From NCBI RefSeq assembly GCF_023062595.1, contig NZ_JALLAN010000018.1:1-64000 (forward strand): 64,000 nucleotides of DNA, written 5' to 3'. Shown piece after piece: positions 44,136-51,933 of this stretch. The position numbers and the translations under genes were made by a program. The DNA comes from Arthrobacter rhizosphaerae. GTDB lineage: Bacteria; Actinomycetota; Actinomycetes; Actinomycetales; Micrococcaceae. Under the pieces are notes generated by a model that had not been told where the DNA came from, made no database searches, and saw nothing but the letters and a program-made list of their open reading frames with translations. The stretch's first letter is position 1, and each line of letters begins with the position of its first letter.

Positions 44136-45206
44136 TTAGTTCTGGTACGCCGGGTAATCGGTATACCCCTCGGCACCATCACCGTAGAACGTTGCGGGGT
44201 TTGCCTCGTTCACGGGCAAACCTTCACGCCATCGGCGGACCAGGTCCGGGTTGGCTATAGCCGGTCGACCGACCACGACGGCATCGGCGTGACCGTCGGC
44301 CACCAGACCCATAGCCTCATCGCGGGTGGTCACCATCCCGAAGCCGGAGTTGACCAGGAACGGTCCCCCGAAGCGCTTCCTGAGGCCCTGAATCAACTCG
44401 CCTGAAGGATCCTGGTGGAGGATGCTCAGGTACGCGAGGTTCAGCGGCTCGATCGCATCAACCAACGCTCCATAGGTGGCCAGGACATCGGATGCGTCCG
44501 TTTCCAGAACGCCCTGAATGTTGTGTTCCGGCGAGATGCGGATACCCACGCGGTCGCCGCCGACCACAGCAGCCACAGCTTGGGCAACCTCGATGACGAA
44601 GCGGGCACGGTTCTCAGGAGAGCCACCGTAAACGTCATCGCGCTGGTTGGATGCCGGGCTGAGGAATTCATGAAGAAGGTAACCGTTGGCGGAGTGAAGC
44701 TCGACGCCGTCGAAGCCTGCCGAAACGGCGTTCACTGACGCTTGAACGAACTCCTGAATAATTGCAGGCAGCTCCCCTGTTCCCAGCGCCCGGGGCTTCG
44801 GGTAGGCCAGTTTGCCCAGCGGTGTGTGAATTTCGCCGTCGATGGCGATGGGGCTCGGAGCGATCACTTCATACCCACCGTTGACGGCTTCATGGCTGAC
44901 CCTGCCGGCGTGCATGATTTGGGCGAAAATCCGGCCACCTTCGGCACGGACGGCTGACGTAACGTTTCCCCATCCTGCCTGCTGCGCATCCGTAACGAGT
45001 CCGGGCTGGCCCGAATATCCCTGGCCTGCATGGCTGGGATAGATTCCCTCGCTGACAATGAGCCCCAAAGAGGCCCGCTCGCGATAATGCTCTGCCACTA
45101 AGGGTCCCGGAACACCCTCTTTTCCTGCACGGACGCGGGTCAACGGTGCCATTACAAGCCTGTTGGGCAGTTCGAGCTCGCCAAGAGTCAGCGGAGAAAA
45201 CAACAT
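44136..45206 (-). CDS. Old yellow enzyme family alkene reductase
   Basis: 356 residues from the ATG at 45206, which has SD AAGGA. The FMN barrel is clear: LFSPLTLGELELPNRLVMAP, VELHSANGYLLHEFLSPASN (active-site His/Asn) and YGGSPENRARF. It reduces alpha/beta-unsaturated carbonyls or nitro compounds (NemA/XenA-like) with NAD(P)H. An N-terminal extension in the longer open frame is not conserved-looking. Confidence 0.9.
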   Translation of the reverse strand: MLFSPLTLGELELPNRLVMAPLTRVRAGKEGVPGPLVAEHYRERASLGLIVSEGIYPSHAGQGYSGQPGLVTDAQQAGWGNVTSAVRAEGGRIFAQIMHAGRVSHEAVNGGYEVIAPSPIAIDGEIHTPLGKLAYPKPRALGTGELPAIIQEFVQASVNAVSAGFDGVELHSANGYLLHEFLSPASNQRDDVYGGSPENRARFVIEVAQAVAAVVGGDRVGIRISPEHNIQGVLETDASDVLATYGALVDAIEPLNLAYLSILHQDPSGELIQGLRKRFGGPFLVNSGFGMVTTRDEAMGLVADGHADAVVVGRPAIANPDLVRRWREGLPVNEANPATFYGDGAEGYTDYPAYQN

Positions 45207-45308
45207 GTGCAAATCCTTTGATAGTGAAGAGGGTCCACCCTCCGCAACTTGTTTGCACAAGCAACTATTCCGCGTGAGACGCACATCACCTTTGGGCCCG
45301 ACGAAGGG

Positions 45309-46232
45309 CTATGGGACGCTTGGGACTCCTGGGCAGCCTTGGCCTTGTGGGTTATCGATGCAATCGTCAGCGTAGTTGCGTGTGATCGATCTCCACACGC
45401 TGACGGTCTGGGGAGGTGAACTGAACTGCCCCTGCTCCGGGATAGGCAAGTCCGGTCCATTGTTTACCGAGTAGGTGCCTTGGAAGTAGGTGGTCAGCAC
45501 AACCTGGAAGTCCCCGGTTTCGGTGTAAACGTGGCTGGTCCGGGTCTTTTCGCCCCAACGATCTTCTGGCAAAGGACCGCCCATCAACGTGGTGGGCCCA
45601 AGGCTTGCGCCGTCCCCGTAGTCCCATTGGAATTGCACCGGTTTTGCCACGATGGCGACGCTCTGCCCGAGCATGTCTACGGTGAAAGTCTGCTCTGCCG
45701 CTTCTGCATAAAAGTTGGTTTCGGCGCCCTTGAGCGTGTGCGGATTGGGCTGGATCCCTGAAGTACCTGCCACTACGGGTAATTGCTCAAACTTAGTCTG
45801 GATCTGTGCAGCGATCTGACCCAACACATCTGCTGGGTCTTCTGTGTAAACGCACCGGTCCGGCCTGATGGGCGACCACATTGGTGGATCGAAAACTCGA
45901 AGCGATGAGAACCAACGTACAGGCCTTCCCGATTCTCCCTCGTCACATTCAGGAGCACCGGCAAGACAGGCGACGTCGTAGTTGTTTTTACCGCCGTCAA
46001 GACACAGGTACTCGAATTTATAGAGATTGGGGTCGTCCGGGATAGCACTCGGAGAATCCACCCAGACCCCTTGTCCCGGATCGAATCGCCAGACTCCAAT
46101 TCCGGGTCCATTCCATGACAGATCGGAATCTCCTTCTTGTGCTTTCGCTACGGGCAGGTAACCCAAGGTACCGAAAGCCAGGAAAGCTAGAACGATTAGC
46201 CATGACAGCGTTTTCCTCCCCCAGGAATCCAC
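45309..46232 (-). CDS. Secreted PKD-domain protein
   Basis: 307 residues from a GTG start. Signal sequence or membrane anchor to about residue 31 (ending VAKA). The rest is cysteine-containing, with a PKD-like beta domain at about 195-280 (VQFQWDYGDGASLGPTTL, SHVYTETGDFQVVLTTYF). The gene starts four bases after the upstream DUF6318 stop, and SD AGGCGG lies inside the end of that gene, so translation is coupled. It is probably an extracytoplasmic partner of the lipoprotein. Function unknown. Confidence 0.75.
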   Translation of the reverse strand: MDSWGRKTLSWLIVLAFLAFGTLGYLPVAKAQEGDSDLSWNGPGIGVWRFDPGQGVWVDSPSAIPDDPNLYKFEYLCLDGGKNNYDVACLAGAPECDEGESGRPVRWFSSLRVFDPPMWSPIRPDRCVYTEDPADVLGQIAAQIQTKFEQLPVVAGTSGIQPNPHTLKGAETNFYAEAAEQTFTVDMLGQSVAIVAKPVQFQWDYGDGASLGPTTLMGGPLPEDRWGEKTRTSHVYTETGDFQVVLTTYFQGTYSVNNGPDLPIPEQGQFSSPPQTVSVWRSITRNYADDCIDNPQGQGCPGVPSVP

Positions 46233-46235
46233 TCA

Positions 46236-46895
46236 CTATCCGCCTAATCTGTCGACGTTGGTGACTAACCAGGCGCCGCTGATGAACTTAGCTATGAGCA
46301 GGTCACCGAGCATGCTCGTTTCCTGGACGGTTTGCCCAACGGTTGAATCCGCATTCCGAAGCGTTCCTGCACGTTGTTGAGACTGAACAGCAACTTGATA
46401 TTCTCCTGCAGGTGTCTGCGTGAACTTCGTTTGGAGTGCGTGAACTTCGATCCTTGCCCCTTCAACCCAGCGTCCCTCGATGTTCCATTTCTCCACGGCT
46501 GGAAAGATCTTCTCGCACATAGCACAGGAGGAGCCGGGAGCTGCGAGAGCCCTGATCGGCTCAAGGTTGCCTGTCTCATATGCGTAGTTCAGCAGCGCGT
46601 ACCAGTACTTTGCGAAGGCCTCCAGCCCCTCCTTGGTCTCCGCCTTGGCTGCTTCAGGCATAACCGGGACAGGGACGTTCTGCGCCTTGCCCTTTGAATC
46701 GGCTGGCTTGTAGGCAGCGCTGGGAGTCGGCGTAGGGCTTGCACTGGATGGTGACTGGGATGGTGCGGGGGTCGAGGGTGTCCCGCTTCCGCCCGGGGCG
46801 CCGCCACCGCACGCTGAGACCGCCACTGCGCCGGCGGTGACCGCCGCTGCCGCTAGAACACGTAGGCGCATGTGGACGGAATTGCGAGCAGTCAT
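46236..46895 (-). CDS. DUF6318 family lipoprotein
   Basis: 219 residues from the ATG at 46895, behind GGGGGA. Lipoprotein signal peptide with lipobox VSAC (Cys29), a Ser/Pro/Thr spacer, then a C-terminal NTF2-like region with EAFAKYWYALLNYAYETG and PGSSCAMCEKIFPAVEKW, typical of DUF6318. It is anchored outside the membrane; partner PKD gene follows at once. Function unknown. Confidence 0.85.
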   Translation of the reverse strand: MTARNSVHMRLRVLAAAAVTAGAVAVSACGGGAPGGSGTPSTPAPSQSPSSASPTPTPSAAYKPADSKGKAQNVPVPVMPEAAKAETKEGLEAFAKYWYALLNYAYETGNLEPIRALAAPGSSCAMCEKIFPAVEKWNIEGRWVEGARIEVHALQTKFTQTPAGEYQVAVQSQQRAGTLRNADSTVGQTVQETSMLGDLLIAKFISGAWLVTNVDRLGG

Positions 46896-46980
46896 GAGCA
46901 GCTGTCCCCCGATAGTTTTCGTGACTCTTGGTCCGAACAATGCTTAAAGGGTAGCTGAGGTGACAATTACTAGGTCAAAG

Positions 46981-46989
46981 TTATCCACA
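46981..46989 (+). promoter_or_regulatory. Isolated DnaA-box-like sequence TTATCCACA
   Basis: Exact match to the DnaA-box consensus. Only one copy is seen nearby, so this is not an origin. Confidence 0.3.
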
Positions 46990-47191
46990 GGCACCTGAAG
47001 TAGCTTTCTACCACCACCGCACCCAAATAAAAAGTCATATGGAGGGAAGACAACGCAATAAAACGTCCATCACGAAGAATTCGCAAGGAAAGGGATCGTT
47101 TATCCAGCGCCAGCCAACAAATTGCATTTCCCAGAACTCGGCGCCCCCACTGCATCAAAGGCCGGGGAACCCGCGGAGGCACCCGGAAACT

Positions 47192-47197
47192 TAGACT
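47192..47197 (+). promoter_or_regulatory. Candidate -10 box TAGACT for a leaderless vsr mRNA
   Basis: TANNNT hexamer six bases before the ATG at 47204; no SD is visible. Confidence 0.5.
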
Positions 47198-47203
47198 GGA
47201 ACC

Positions 47204-47632
47204 ATGGCAGATCGGCTGACACCTGAGCGTCGTAGCTGGAATATGTCCCGGATCAGAGGCAAAAACACCAAACCAGAGATGCTGGTGCGCCGTTTTCTGC
47301 ACGCCAAGGGGTACCGCTACCGCCTTCACGGGATGGCGTCCGGCGGAAAGCTGCCCGGGAGGCCGGACCTTGTCTTTGCCAGCCGGCGCAAAGTCATCTT
47401 TATCAACGGCTGCTTCTGGCACTTTCATGAGTGCCGGGTAGGCCAACATGCGCCAAAGGCCAATGCAGACTTCTGGGAAATCAAGCGGACTAAGACCAGA
47501 AAGCGCGACGCCGATCAGCGCCTCCAGCTGGAACGGTCAGGTTGGGAAGTGCTCACCGTGTGGGAATGCGAGCTCAAGAATCTGACACAACTCGAACACC
47601 AACTGGACGAGTTCCTGTCAGCTGGCGCCTAA
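47204..47632 (+). CDS. vsr: Very short patch repair (Vsr) endonuclease
   Basis: 142 residues. The Vsr nuclease nicks T:G mismatches made by deamination of 5-methylcytosine. Catalytic Asp55 is in PGRPDLVF. The zinc site is complete: NGCFWHFHEC (Cys70, His75, Cys77) and VWECE (Cys122). KRTKTRKRDADQ covers the C-terminal DNA-contact helix. No cytosine-5 methyltransferase gene is in the window, so the cognate enzyme must be elsewhere or absent. A McrBC system lies 3 kb away. The convergent response-regulator gene starts to overlap seven bases on. Confidence 0.92.
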   Translation: MADRLTPERRSWNMSRIRGKNTKPEMLVRRFLHAKGYRYRLHGMASGGKLPGRPDLVFASRRKVIFINGCFWHFHECRVGQHAPKANADFWEIKRTKTRKRDADQRLQLERSGWEVLTVWECELKNLTQLEHQLDEFLSAGA

Positions 47633-47639
47633 AGGTGAA

Positions 47640-48383
47640 TCATTCCTGAGAAGGAGCGAGCCTGTAACCAATGCCTCTGACCGTCTGTAGCCAGCGGGGG
47701 TTCTGTGGAGTGTCGCCTAGCTTCTTCCGCAGGTTTCCCATGTGGACCTCAACGGACCGTTCGTCGGCGTCGGAAATGTACCCGCCGACGTCGTACGGCT
47801 CGTCGCGAAGCCGGCGCACCAGCTCCGATTTTGTCCGGACGCGCCGTCCTGCTTCCAGCAGCGAATACAAAAGTGTGAACTCGGTCCGGGTCAGGTTGAG
47901 CTCCACCCCGTCCACAACGACCGTTCGTGCCTCGTAGCTCAGTTCCAGGCCATTATGGACAATCAGCTGCTCAGAGGAAGGGGCAGCTGCAGGTTCGGAT
48001 GCGGGAGAATCTGACCGGGGGCGCCGCATCATCGCCGCGACACGCGCACGCAGTTCCCTGGGACGGAATGGCTTGGTGAGATAGTCATCCGCGCCGGACT
48101 CGAGGCCGATAAGGGTATCCAGCTCTTCGGCACGCGCCGTAAGCATCACGATGTAAGCATCAGAGAACTGGCGGATCTGCCGGGCAACCTCAAAGCCGTC
48201 GATATCGGGCAGGCCAAGATCCAGGGTAATAACGGCCGGATTCAGCCTTTTGGCTGCTTCGACGCCCTCTGAACCAGTACTGGCAGCGTGCACATCAAAA
48301 CCGGCCTGCGCCAGGACGACACGCACGAGTCCTCGAATGTCCTCGTCGTCTTCAATGACAAGACCTACACGTGATTCGCTCAT
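47640..48383 (-). CDS. OmpR/PhoB-type response regulator
   Basis: 247 residues. The receiver domain has the acidic pair EDD, the phospho-acceptor Asp55 (TLDLGLPD) and Lys105-type TKPFRPRELRARV. A winged-helix domain closes the protein (LNLTRTEFTLLYSLLEAGRRV, VHMGNLRKKLGDTP, TVRGIGYRLAP). It binds DNA when phosphorylated, probably by the divergent histidine kinase. Good SD GAGGGGGC. Targets are unknown. Confidence 0.92.
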   Translation of the reverse strand: MSESRVGLVIEDDEDIRGLVRVVLAQAGFDVHAASTGSEGVEAAKRLNPAVITLDLGLPDIDGFEVARQIRQFSDAYIVMLTARAEELDTLIGLESGADDYLTKPFRPRELRARVAAMMRRPRSDSPASEPAAAPSSEQLIVHNGLELSYEARTVVVDGVELNLTRTEFTLLYSLLEAGRRVRTKSELVRRLRDEPYDVGGYISDADERSVEVHMGNLRKKLGDTPQNPRWLQTVRGIGYRLAPSQE

Positions 48384-48526
48384 CGCAGCCCCCTCAGTCC
48401 GCTAGCCCCCGTCTGCAGTATAGCTCCCGACGGATACCCTGTTGTTATGGATGCAGAAACCCACCCTATTTCGGCATTATGCGCATGAGTGCGGACAAAA
48501 CGTGGAATATCCCATCAGGGCGCCTA

Positions 48527-50149
48527 ATGTTTTTCAGGCGGCCTTTCCATAAGTACTCCATGCGTGGCCGCGTGGGCCTCAGTCAAATGCCGTTGTCAGT
48601 GACTACGGCCCTTACTGCGGTGCTGGTAATGGCCTATTTTCCGTCGTCACTGGCTCATCCCCTTTTCATCAGCTTCCTCCTTTCACAGGCTGTCATCCTG
48701 GTTCTTTGTTACGCCGTGCCTTGGGATCGGCTCCCCTATCCCAGCTTCCTCGTCATTCCGTTACTGGATTTCATTTCCATTGGACTGGGCCGGGAAGGGG
48801 GACAGGAAGGCCTCACCGGTATCAGTCTGATGGCGGTCCTGCCCGTCATCTGGTTGTGCGCCTCGGGCCTGTATCCCCGCGCTGCCATCGCCGCATCTTT
48901 CTTTGCTCCCTTGGCGATCATTTGGGTTCCGCTGATTGTGCACGGGCAATTCAATGGGCAGGACGCTGCCCGGTCCCTGCTGCTGCCCGTAGTTACCTTG
49001 GGGATCGGCATGTCGGTAAGTGTCCTGACGCTGAGCATGATGCGGCAGCAACGGGATCTGGAAGCGAAAGACGAACAGCTGATAGCCGCACTTACTGCCA
49101 GCACCCGGCAGGAAGACCTCCTCAACACAGTGCTGGAAACCGTCCACCTGGGCGTAGTGGCCGTCGACGCCGACGGACACGACATCCTGATGAATCGCAA
49201 GCAGCGCGCGCACCACAGACTCGCGACGCCTCCCGACACCAACGATCCGGACGAGACGCAGCTGCTGGTCTTCGAGGCCGACCGCGTCACCCCGGTGCCG
49301 CCCGAGTCCAGGCCTGTCCGCCGCGCGGTTAGGGGAGAGACATTCACTGACTACCTCGTATGGCTCGGGAAGGGCCATGAGCAGCGGGCCATGAGTACCA
49401 GCGCGCGTGCTATGAAGGATCGGGACGGCAACTTCGTCGGCTCCGTGGTGGTTTTTGGGGACGTGACCGAACTCGTAAACGCACTGGCGGCCAAGGATGA
49501 TTTCGTGTCCAACGTGTCCCACGAATTCCGCACACCGCTGACGTCGATTCTGGGGTATGTGGAGATCCTCATGGACGAGGGCAAACTGACGGAAGCGGAC
49601 ACCTACCCCCTGAAGATCATCCGCCGCAACTCAGAGCGCTTGCTTTCGCTAGTTTCGGACTTGCTGGCCAGCCGGAGGGGCCAGCTCGTCGTCAGCCCAC
49701 GTCCGGCAGACATGGCCGAGCTGGTGCGGGCAAGCGTGAGTGCTGCCATCCCGCGTGCGGACAACTCTGGCGTGCGGCTCCTTGCGGAAACTCCACCAAC
49801 GATGGACGCCCACGTGGATTCGGCCCGGATCTCGCAGGTTCTGGACAACCTGGTCTCCAACGCCATCAAATACTCTCCTAATGGCGGCGAGGTGGTGGTC
49901 TCGCTGCGGCCGGATGATCGATATCTCGTATGCGAGGTCAGGGACAGCGGGATGGGAATGAGCGAACATGACCAGGCCCACGCCTTCACCAAGTTCTTCC
50001 GGTCCGGCACTGTACGCAGCACCACCATCCCAGGTGTCGGACTGGGGTTGTCCATCAGCAAGGCAATTATCGAGGCACACGGCGGCACGATTGAGCTCGA
50101 AAGTGCGGTGGGCGAAGGAAGCACCTTCACCTTCCGCGTGCCGGTCTAA
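48527..50149 (+). CDS. Sensor histidine kinase, membrane-bound
   Basis: About 540 residues. Five to six N-terminal membrane segments (VTTALTAVLVMAYF... to LLLPVVTLGIGMSVSVLTL) anchor a PAS-like domain, then a HisKA domain with the phospho-acceptor His332 (VSNVSHEFRTPLTSILGYV) and HATPase motifs N (SNAIKYSP), G1 (VRDSGMGM) and G2 (GVGLGLSISK). Start choice is uncertain: ATGs at 48479, 48485 and 48527 are possible; only 48527 has an SD-like AGGGCG. Divergent partner is the response regulator at 47640, 143 bases away. Signal unknown. Confidence 0.88.
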   Translation: MFFRRPFHKYSMRGRVGLSQMPLSVTTALTAVLVMAYFPSSLAHPLFISFLLSQAVILVLCYAVPWDRLPYPSFLVIPLLDFISIGLGREGGQEGLTGISLMAVLPVIWLCASGLYPRAAIAASFFAPLAIIWVPLIVHGQFNGQDAARSLLLPVVTLGIGMSVSVLTLSMMRQQRDLEAKDEQLIAALTASTRQEDLLNTVLETVHLGVVAVDADGHDILMNRKQRAHHRLATPPDTNDPDETQLLVFEADRVTPVPPESRPVRRAVRGETFTDYLVWLGKGHEQRAMSTSARAMKDRDGNFVGSVVVFGDVTELVNALAAKDDFVSNVSHEFRTPLTSILGYVEILMDEGKLTEADTYPLKIIRRNSERLLSLVSDLLASRRGQLVVSPRPADMAELVRASVSAAIPRADNSGVRLLAETPPTMDAHVDSARISQVLDNLVSNAIKYSPNGGEVVVSLRPDDRYLVCEVRDSGMGMSEHDQAHAFTKFFRSGTVRSTTIPGVGLGLSISKAIIEAHGGTIELESAVGEGSTFTFRVPV

Positions 50150-50211
50150 ATCGCCGGTGTAAATCACTGCACAGGCCGTTCCCAGGCAAGCTACAGGAGA
50201 CAGATCTCACT

Positions 50212-50242
50212 CCTGCCGGTACCATTTATTCAAACCGGCAGG
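50212..50242. promoter_or_regulatory. Hairpin between the kinase gene and the 50283 gene
   Basis: CCTGCCGGT/ACCGGCAGG perfect 9-bp stem with a 13-base AT-rich loop. No U-run follows, so it is a weak terminator for the kinase gene or a 5'-UTR element of the small gene. Confidence 0.4.
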
Positions 50243-50282
50243 TGGTCTCCCCAAAGGTAGAACTGACCTAGGAGAGTATGCG

Positions 50283-50573
50283 ATGTCCCGAAAACGGATG
50301 ACCAAAGCAGCAGCGCCTGAGAGCGGATCCGACGCCGGTATCCCCCGAACAATTGACACGTTCCTTGATGTTGAGACGCTGCGCCATCAGGCGTCGGACA
50401 TCATCGAGTCGATCCTCGAAGAGAGTGAGCCGGAGGGCTCAGAAGTCCGGGACACGCTGAGGCTGTGCTTGAGCCTGAACGTGGGTAATCCGGAGCGGGC
50501 ACTCCTGCAGCACCTCATGTCCCTGCGCAGCCGGAGCCAGGCAGCCCGAAAAGTGGCCTCAGAAGTCGCATGA
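50283..50573 (+). CDS. Small hypothetical protein
   Basis: 96 residues with a good SD (CTAGGAGAG). Helix-rich (VETLRHQASDIIESILEE, LRLCLSLNVGNPERALLQHL), no membrane segment. I do not recognise a family. It faces the mcrC gene tail to tail. Confidence 0.6.
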   Translation: MSRKRMTKAAAPESGSDAGIPRTIDTFLDVETLRHQASDIIESILEESEPEGSEVRDTLRLCLSLNVGNPERALLQHLMSLRSRSQAARKVASEVA

Positions 50574-50625
50574 TCCCGGGCCAAGAGTGGGCTTGGCCGT
50601 AAGGGTGGCCTCAGCCGCAGGGATC

Positions 50626-51933
50626 TTAGCCGTCCCGTGATTGACGCACCACGTCGCCCCACGATTCCTTGGCAAGGTCCGCAATGGATTCCAGAATCCG
50701 GGGCGCCGGAAGGGACAAATCGATGGGGTACTCCACGACGTCGATATCCGTGTTCAGGATCCGGCGCAGCTTTATTTCGCCTTGGCCCGCGTACACCAGC
50801 CAGGCGGTGGGAACCTGCAGCGCTGTGCAGTAGGCCAGCATCTGGAAGTGGTCCGCTGAGACGGAAGCGCCAATGTCCGACGCCGCCCGGTACTTAGCGT
50901 CGTACACCGCCACCGGGCGTCCGCCCAGAAGGTGGACGGCGTCGGGAGTGACCGTGAGCCGATCAGAATCCCTGACTGCCTCATTGAGCATCGCGTCGTA
51001 CCGCAGCCTTGTTTCACCGGGGTAGGCAGCCATGGCGTGCCGAAGGGCCGTCCCCACAAAGTCGGCGAAAACCCGCGACATATCCACCACGAATGCGGCG
51101 GTGTGCTGGTCTCCCTCGCCAGCCTCGGCGGAAGCATTCCTGAGAATGACTTCAGACAGGCGCAGTACAGCGTGATACCGCAGGTTCATCCGGCTTGCCC
51201 GCCAGCGCGGCAGCGGAGCGCCCGATTGAAGCCGGGTGACGCCGTCGAGCTTTCCTTTAAGCTGGCGCAGCCTGCTCAAGACGTCCGGACGGACCCCGGG
51301 GACTTTTGACATGCGGTCCAAGGCAGCCCGGAGAATGCGGTTTTCCGGGATGTCCTCCGTGAACTCGTCGTAGGAAACTTCAAGTGGTACCAGCATGCCC
51401 GGGCGGCGGGAGATCTGGTCCGAAATCCGGATCCGCCCCTTCACCGTCCGCAGGGATTCATCCACATTCAGGTACCCCTGCAGCAGGCCGCGGGTCAGTG
51501 CCCGCTCTGCCAATTGGGCGAGGGATTCGGCCAGAGCGCTCCAAAGCTCCGAGTCCTCCACGGCGTTTACGGCATCGTCGCGGAAACCCTGATTGCCGGC
51601 GTAGCTCAGCAGGAAAAGGAGCCGGCTCAAACCCAGCCGGTCTTTGGGCCTGACATCCAACTGAACGGTCCCGGTCCGGACCGACCCCACCATTCCCACC
51701 GGTTCGATCCGATACAGGCCAAGGCCCATGGGTGATGCCTTGGCCAACCCGCTGGAGTTGATGAACGCAGCACTGGCGGGGTCGAGCTTGTCGACGACGC
51801 CGCCGGACAGCTCATCCAGGACTATGTGCCGCGGCTTTTGGATGCCCCTCCCGGTCGGCTGAGTCTGCGAGGTCGGCTGAGCAGTCTGCCTTGTCGGCTT
51901 GGCGGACTCCAAGACCAACTCAGCGGTCCGCAA
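50626..51933 (-). CDS. mcrC: McrC-type subunit of a type IV restriction system
   Basis: 435 residues. An N-terminal DUF2357/McrC-N region leads to a C-terminal PD-(D/E)XK nuclease with RPVAVYDAKYRA, the catalytic D-x-K. It cuts modified DNA when driven by the McrB motor. The start is a TTG (TTG CGG ACC) that overlaps the end of mcrB by 14 bases, so translation is coupled; a later start cannot be excluded. Confidence 0.88.
   Translation of the reverse strand: MRTAELVLESAKPTRQTAQPTSQTQPTGRGIQKPRHIVLDELSGGVVDKLDPASAAFINSSGLAKASPMGLGLYRIEPVGMVGSVRTGTVQLDVRPKDRLGLSRLLFLLSYAGNQGFRDDAVNAVEDSELWSALAESLAQLAERALTRGLLQGYLNVDESLRTVKGRIRISDQISRRPGMLVPLEVSYDEFTEDIPENRILRAALDRMSKVPGVRPDVLSRLRQLKGKLDGVTRLQSGAPLPRWRASRMNLRYHAVLRLSEVILRNASAEAGEGDQHTAAFVVDMSRVFADFVGTALRHAMAAYPGETRLRYDAMLNEAVRDSDRLTVTPDAVHLLGGRPVAVYDAKYRAASDIGASVSADHFQMLAYCTALQVPTAWLVYAGQGEIKLRRILNTDIDVVEYPIDLSLPAPRILESIADLAKESWGDVVRQSRDG

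Larger units (their letters stand above)
46896..47203. other. Intergenic region before vsr, 308 bases
   Basis: Holds an exact TTATCCACA DnaA-box-like sequence at 46981-46989 and the leaderless -10 at 47192. A 51-codon open frame from 47039 has no SD and poor codon use; I do not call it. The AT content is higher than in the neighbours. Confidence 0.5.

Noticed and set aside
46981..46989. Replication origin suggested by a DnaA box
   Set aside because: Only one box, no dnaA/dnaN or AT-rich unwinding element nearby.
47039..47195. 51-codon frame in the vsr upstream region
   Set aside because: No SD, no conserved pattern, and it runs into the vsr -10 region.
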